A stretch of DNA of 9,439 nucleotides, from positions 1 to 9,439 of the forward strand of contig CAKVIS010000058.1 of NCBI GenBank assembly GCA_934754415.1. Direction: 5' to 3'. The stretch is from an uncultured Bulleidia sp. (lineage in GTDB: Bacteria > Bacillota_I > Bacilli_A > Erysipelotrichales > Erysipelotrichaceae). This document shows positions 6,873 to 9,439 of this stretch, in pieces (positions within the stretch are counted from its first letter, which is position 1; the number at the start of each line of letters is the position of its first letter). Position numbers and translations under genes: made by a program. The notes beneath the pieces were generated by a model. It was not told where the DNA came from. It worked only from the letters and a program-made list of their open reading frames with translations, and did not search any database.

Positions 6873-7318
6873 GATGAGTTTCTCTTTTCAATATCGTTAA
6901 TCATATCGACTCTGCGCGTGTGTCTTCCACCTTCAAAGTCTGTTTCAAGGAAGGCATCCACAATCTGCTTGGCTGTTTCAATACCGATAACCCTTGCGCC
7001 AAAAGAAACCATATTGGCGTTGTTGTGTCTTCTGGAATATTCTGCACTGTAAGATTCAGAGCAGATGCAGCATCTGATACCATTCACTTTATTACAGGAA
7101 ATCCCGATACCAACACCTGTACCACAGATGGCAATACCTTTATCCACTTCACCTTTGACTACGGCATTGGCACACAGTTCTCCATAATATGGATAATCTA
7201 CGGAATCATTGGTATCTGTACCAAAGTTCACTACTTCATAGCCTTTACCTTCCAGGTAAGCAACGAGCTCCTTTTTCATTTCCACTGCAGCGTGGTCATT
7301 TGCAATTCCTACTTTCAT
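6866..7318 (-). CDS. rpiB: Ribose-5-phosphate isomerase B
   Basis: Interconverts ribose 5-phosphate and ribulose 5-phosphate in the non-oxidative pentose phosphate pathway. The 150 residues match the RpiB/LacAB fold: N-terminal NDHA (D8, H9), DYP (41-43), the phosphate loop CGTGVGIG (65-72, with the expected active-site C65), SESYSAEYSRRHNNANM (H98, N99) and GGRHTRRV (130-137). The CGTG motif and length favour RpiB over the galactose-6-phosphate isomerase subunits. The ATG overlaps the lgt stop as ATGA, and AGGAGA lies ten bases upstream. The protein carries seven cysteines, including a CCIC cluster (83-86) and a C-terminal Cys; the next gene is a thiol oxidoreductase. Confidence 0.93.
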   Translation of the reverse strand: MKVGIANDHAAVEMKKELVAYLEGKGYEVVNFGTDTNDSVDYPYYGELCANAVVKGEVDKGIAICGTGVGIGISCNKVNGIRCCICSESYSAEYSRRHNNANMVSFGARVIGIETAKQIVDAFLETDFEGGRHTRRVDMINDIEKRNSSC

Positions 7319-8076
7319 ATTGTCTTGTTCTCCTTTTTCTTTTTTGCATATACATACAATATAATACCTGCAAAACAGGTAAATAAGGCAATAAATTGTG
7401 AAGTTGAGAAAATTCCTACATTTCCTCTTTCTACGTCACCTCTTAAAAACTCAATTCCAAATCTTCCAATACTGTAAAGAATCAGATACCAGGCACCTGT
7501 TGTATTTCTTGTTTTCTCATTGGAACAGATTTTCATTAAAAGCATAAAGATAATAAAATCCCCCAGAGAAGAGATTAACTGTGTCGGAATCAAAGGCTCA
7601 TGAATCGGACATAAAGAACCTTGTGGGAAAGTAATCCCCCATGCACCGTTTGTCGGTTTTCCATAACAGCACCCTGCGAAAAAACAGCCTATTCTTCCAA
7701 AAGCCTGAGCCAGAGGAACACAAGGCATAATGACATTAAAATATGCAAAGAAGTCCATCTTCTGTTTCTTACAGTAAAGATACGCTCCAAGTAATCCTCC
7801 AAGAATTCCTCCGTAAACTACCCATCCGCTGCTTCCAAGTACACTTAACGGATCTTTTATAAATTCAGGAATGACTGTCAGGATATATGTCAGTTTGGAA
7901 AAGATATATCCGACTACCACAGCTGTAATAGCAAGTCCATCCACCTTTGTACTGTCCAGCCCATATTTTGTTGTCTGTTTTTCAGCCAGCCAGACCGCAG
8001 TTAATATACCCACAGCTATCATGACACCATAGCCGTGTATTGTTAAACCACCAATTGTCAACCAATCATTAAACAT
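7315..8076 (-). CDS. lgt: Prolipoprotein diacylglyceryl transferase (Lgt) family, variant signature
   Basis: Multipass membrane enzyme family that moves diacylglyceryl from phosphatidylglycerol to the lipobox cysteine of prelipoproteins. I chose the ATG at 8076 (253 residues): it has GGAGG nine bases upstream and starts MFNDWLTIGGLTIHGYG, as family members do. An in-frame start at 8157 adds 27 atypical residues. Visible motifs are HGYG (14-17), GRIGCFFAGCCYGKPT (127-142), PTQL (164-167) and FLRGDVERG (210-218), with about seven hydrophobic segments. The usual signature is GRxGNFxNxE; here the Asn and Glu positions are both Cys (C131, C136). R128, G139, R212 and E216 are kept at positions corresponding to important E. 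coli residues. It is first gene of the operon. It could be the genuine Lgt of this lineage or a paralog with another lipid-transfer role. Confidence 0.88.
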   Translation of the reverse strand: MFNDWLTIGGLTIHGYGVMIAVGILTAVWLAEKQTTKYGLDSTKVDGLAITAVVVGYIFSKLTYILTVIPEFIKDPLSVLGSSGWVVYGGILGGLLGAYLYCKKQKMDFFAYFNVIMPCVPLAQAFGRIGCFFAGCCYGKPTNGAWGITFPQGSLCPIHEPLIPTQLISSLGDFIIFMLLMKICSNEKTRNTTGAWYLILYSIGRFGIEFLRGDVERGNVGIFSTSQFIALFTCFAGIILYVYAKKKKENKTI

Positions 8077-8113
8077 ATCTAACGACCTCCGCACATTATT
8101 GTACATAAAAAGG

Positions 8114-8136
8114 GGTACAGAAGAAAGCAATGTACC
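8114..8136. promoter_or_regulatory. Inverted repeat upstream of lgt
   Basis: GGTACA-N11-TGTACC lies 38 bases upstream of the lgt start, with a third GTACAT at 8101-8106. A -10-like TACAAT on the - strand (8103-8098) lies just downstream, without a good -35. The repeat could be an operator for the lgt operon, but six-base arms are near what chance gives. Confidence 0.25.
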
Positions 8137-8165
8137 ACCAATCATACAAATCTTCACATTTGTTT

Positions 8166-8200
8166 CAAAAAGGGCAAATTCTGTTACAGAATCTGCCCTT
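8166..8200 (-). terminator. Rho-independent terminator after the DUF308 gene
   Basis: On the - strand, AAGGGCAGATTCTG and CAGAATTTGCCCTT form a 14-bp stem (one G-U pair) with a TAA loop, followed by a T run. It begins four bases after the stop of the membrane protein gene. It closes the PTS EIIB-DUF308 unit and isolates it from lgt. Confidence 0.9.
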
Positions 8201-8204
8201 CCCG

Positions 8205-8816
8205 TTATTCTTTTTCTTCTTTTTCATCAACTACTTCTGCATCAATGATATTGTGTTCTCTTTCAAACTTCTTTACATAAGAAGTATATTTAGCGCTCAG
8301 AAATACTGTTACAAACAGATCACTGAGTCCCGAAAACAACAGACCTGCACCAATGAGCATAAACACTGTCTTTGCCGCAAACATACCCTGTACAAAAAAC
8401 ATTACCCATACACCAAAAACAATCGACACAATGGATAATAAGAAATAAATCAATGCATTGGAGTACCCGATTCTTACAGCAATGGCACTGCTCTGCAGTT
8501 TACCAAGACCACTGATACAGATGATAAGGCCTGTGACTAATGGTATAAAATCCAGTAACATCTCCTGTCTGGTAAGAATAACAATACCCACAATAACTGC
8601 AATCAATCCATACAGCAGATCATTTCTCATTAATGAAGATCTGAGATCCAGTATAAACCAGTTCATGACTTTGAGTATTCCTGCCGCAAGAACACAGATA
8701 CCCAATATCTTACAGACAACTGTCACAGAGATTTCAGGATAAAAAATAAGTAATAGACCGGCAAGTATATACATTGCCGCACTGATCAAAGCACTTGTAC
8801 GTATATTTTTAAACAT
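8205..8816 (-). CDS. DUF308/HdeD-family integral membrane protein
   Basis: Predicted membrane protein of 203 residues. I chose the ATG at 8816 because GGAGG lies eight bases upstream; the ATG five codons earlier overlaps that site. About six hydrophobic helices are visible (roughly 8-27, 33-53, 69-87, 92-110, 120-145, 150-172), arranged as repeated hairpins with GLLLIFYPE-type turns, as in the HdeD/DUF308 family. The charged cytoplasmic tail ends DAEVVDEKEEKE. HdeD of E. coli is linked to acid resistance, but most family members have no known role, so no function is assigned. It follows the PTS EIIB-like gene by 72 bases and has its own terminator. Confidence 0.82.
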   Translation of the reverse strand: MFKNIRTSALISAAMYILAGLLLIFYPEISVTVVCKILGICVLAAGILKVMNWFILDLRSSLMRNDLLYGLIAVIVGIVILTRQEMLLDFIPLVTGLIICISGLGKLQSSAIAVRIGYSNALIYFLLSIVSIVFGVWVMFFVQGMFAAKTVFMLIGAGLLFSGLSDLFVTVFLSAKYTSYVKKFEREHNIIDAEVVDEKEEKE

Positions 8817-8850
8817 AAGGATTACCTCCATTAGTATTCTTGCACGAAAT

Positions 8851-8866
8851 GCTTTATATATAAAGC
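8851..8866. repeat. Perfect 16-bp palindrome between the PTS EIIB-like and DUF308 genes
   Basis: GCTTTATATATAAAGC is exactly self-complementary. It lies 35 bases upstream of the DUF308 start, within the 72-base gap. A second small dyad, ACAAAC-N6-GTTTGT, is adjacent at 8867-8884. Neither is followed by a T tract on the - strand. Possible roles are an operator, an mRNA stability hairpin, or a -10 region for a separate promoter; none can be proven here. Confidence 0.35.
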
Positions 8867-8888
8867 TACAAACTGCGCTGTTTGTGTA

Positions 8889-9317
8889 TTATACAAGTCT
8901 GGAAAAGTCCGCAGTTTCTCCTTTGAGCTTTCTTCTGTGAGATACAGTTCTTTTAACAGTTAAAGGCCTTGGCTCATCGTCAAAAGTTACCATATTCGCT
9001 TTACCTGCTTTCCATAAAGCATGGATATCTTCCGCATCTTCTATAAAATCAACTGCAGGCATCAAACCATACAGACGTGGTGGAATAATAGAAACAGGAA
9101 TCGTATACTTTGGCGCATCACTTCTCACCTTAAACTCCATATGCGGACAAACCAGTGCCACATCCACTTCATCCATTCGTTTAATCAGATTATTAATCGG
9201 AATAAAGATAAAAGTCGCCCTGTCCTCCAGATGTTTTTCCTTCGTTTCTTTTTCAAGATGTGCAGCCAGTGCACTGGAAGAGAACCCTCCTCCACAACAA
9301 ATCGCAATTCTCAGCAT
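8889..9317 (-). CDS. Orphan PTS EIIB-like protein (lactose/cellobiose type)
   Basis: Resembles the phosphocarrier EIIB domain of lactose/cellobiose-type phosphotransferase systems, which passes phosphate from EIIA to sugar through a P-loop cysteine. The first 110 or so of 142 residues fit that fold. MLRIAICCGGGFSSSALA aligns with the canonical ILLVCAAGMSTSLLV, placing the phosphocysteine at C8. VDVALVCPHMEFKV (51-64) matches the central 'D.vlvgPq' strand and loop. A basic tail of about 35 residues (108-142, VKRTVSHRRKLKG) exceeds the usual ~100-residue length. The start has AAAGAGG nine bases upstream. No EIIA or EIIC gene is in the window, so it may serve a distant permease or act in regulation. 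Confidence 0.78.
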   Translation of the reverse strand: MLRIAICCGGGFSSSALAAHLEKETKEKHLEDRATFIFIPINNLIKRMDEVDVALVCPHMEFKVRSDAPKYTIPVSIIPPRLYGLMPAVDFIEDAEDIHALWKAGKANMVTFDDEPRPLTVKRTVSHRRKLKGETADFSRLV

Positions 9318-9389
9318 ATTTTCAAACCTCTTTATGTGTATTAGTATATCTCAACTTTATGCTACAATCCCGACTTTTACAGTTAAGCG

Positions 9390-9438
9390 AAAATAAAATT
9401 GCAATATATCCCATGATTAAAGGATATATTGCAATTTT
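9390..9438. terminator. Long perfect hairpin at the right edge, probable terminator of a gene outside the window
   Basis: AAAATTGCAATATATCC (9395-9411) and its exact complement (9422-9438) form a 17-bp stem around a 10-base loop. Read leftwards on the - strand it is followed by TATTTTCGC, fitting termination of a gene entering from beyond 9439. On the + strand it ends in T's at the window edge, so it may be bidirectional. It isolates the PTS EIIB-like gene, whose promoter must lie in 9318-9394. Confidence 0.75.
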
Positions 9439-9439
9439 T

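Noticed and set aside
6920..7477. 185-residue open frame on the + strand over rpiB and lgt
   Set aside because: Antisense to two confidently identified genes, with no ribosome site and no recognisable domain.
8146..8163. ACAAAT-N6-ATTTGT inverted repeat
   Set aside because: Six AT-rich base arms are expected by chance, and it lies between a terminator and lgt without a linked promoter.
9343..9348. -10-like TATACT upstream of the PTS EIIB-like gene (- strand)
   Set aside because: No acceptable -35 at 16-18 bases; the nearest (TTGTAG) is only 13 bases away, so I do not call a promoter.
1..9439. CRISPR array, insertion sequence, tRNA, rRNA or attachment site
   Set aside because: No regularly spaced direct repeats, transposase or integrase motifs, tRNA-like cloverleaf or rRNA segments were seen on either strand.

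Overview
The window looks like a low-to-moderate G+C Gram-positive chromosome, most likely a gut-type Clostridia. The FtsH sequence, especially its C-terminal third, reminds me of Lachnospiraceae FtsH. That placement is recollection, not a search. Supporting signs are strong GGAGG-type ribosome binding sites, an HrcA/CIRCE heat-shock operator, Firmicutes-type ABC exporters and tightly packed operons. One transcription unit runs on the + strand and three complete ones run on the - strand. There is no sign of phage, transposon, CRISPR or rRNA/tRNA genes.

Region 1 (1-2087): a short leader with a near-perfect CIRCE operator, then ftsH (membrane AAA+ zinc protease). A bidirectional terminator separates ftsH from the convergent operon. 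The ftsH start is odd: the best Shine-Dalgarno covers the only canonical start codon (GTG) and instead points to an ATC codon.

Region 2 (6502 down to 2086, - strand): a four-gene operon. It encodes an XRE-family regulator, a 77-residue protein resembling the regulator's own C-terminal domain, and two ABC exporter half-transporters that probably form a heterodimer. All genes are coupled or nearly so. The leader carries several inverted repeats that could be operators for the regulator. The layout suggests a locally regulated efflux or export module, substrate unknown.

Region 3 (about 8150 down to 6505, - strand): lgt-rpiB-glutaredoxin-like operon, each gene overlapping the next by 4-7 bases and closed by a terminator. 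The Lgt-type protein has an altered signature in which two normally important residues are cysteines.

Region 4 (9317 down to 8166, - strand): an orphan PTS EIIB-like protein followed by a DUF308/HdeD-type membrane protein, then a strong terminator. The right edge carries a 17-bp perfect hairpin that probably ends transcription from a gene outside the window.

No wholly new system is proven. The most noteworthy points are the CIRCE-ftsH link with its anomalous start, the regulator plus stand-alone domain attached to an exporter, and the Cys-substituted Lgt.
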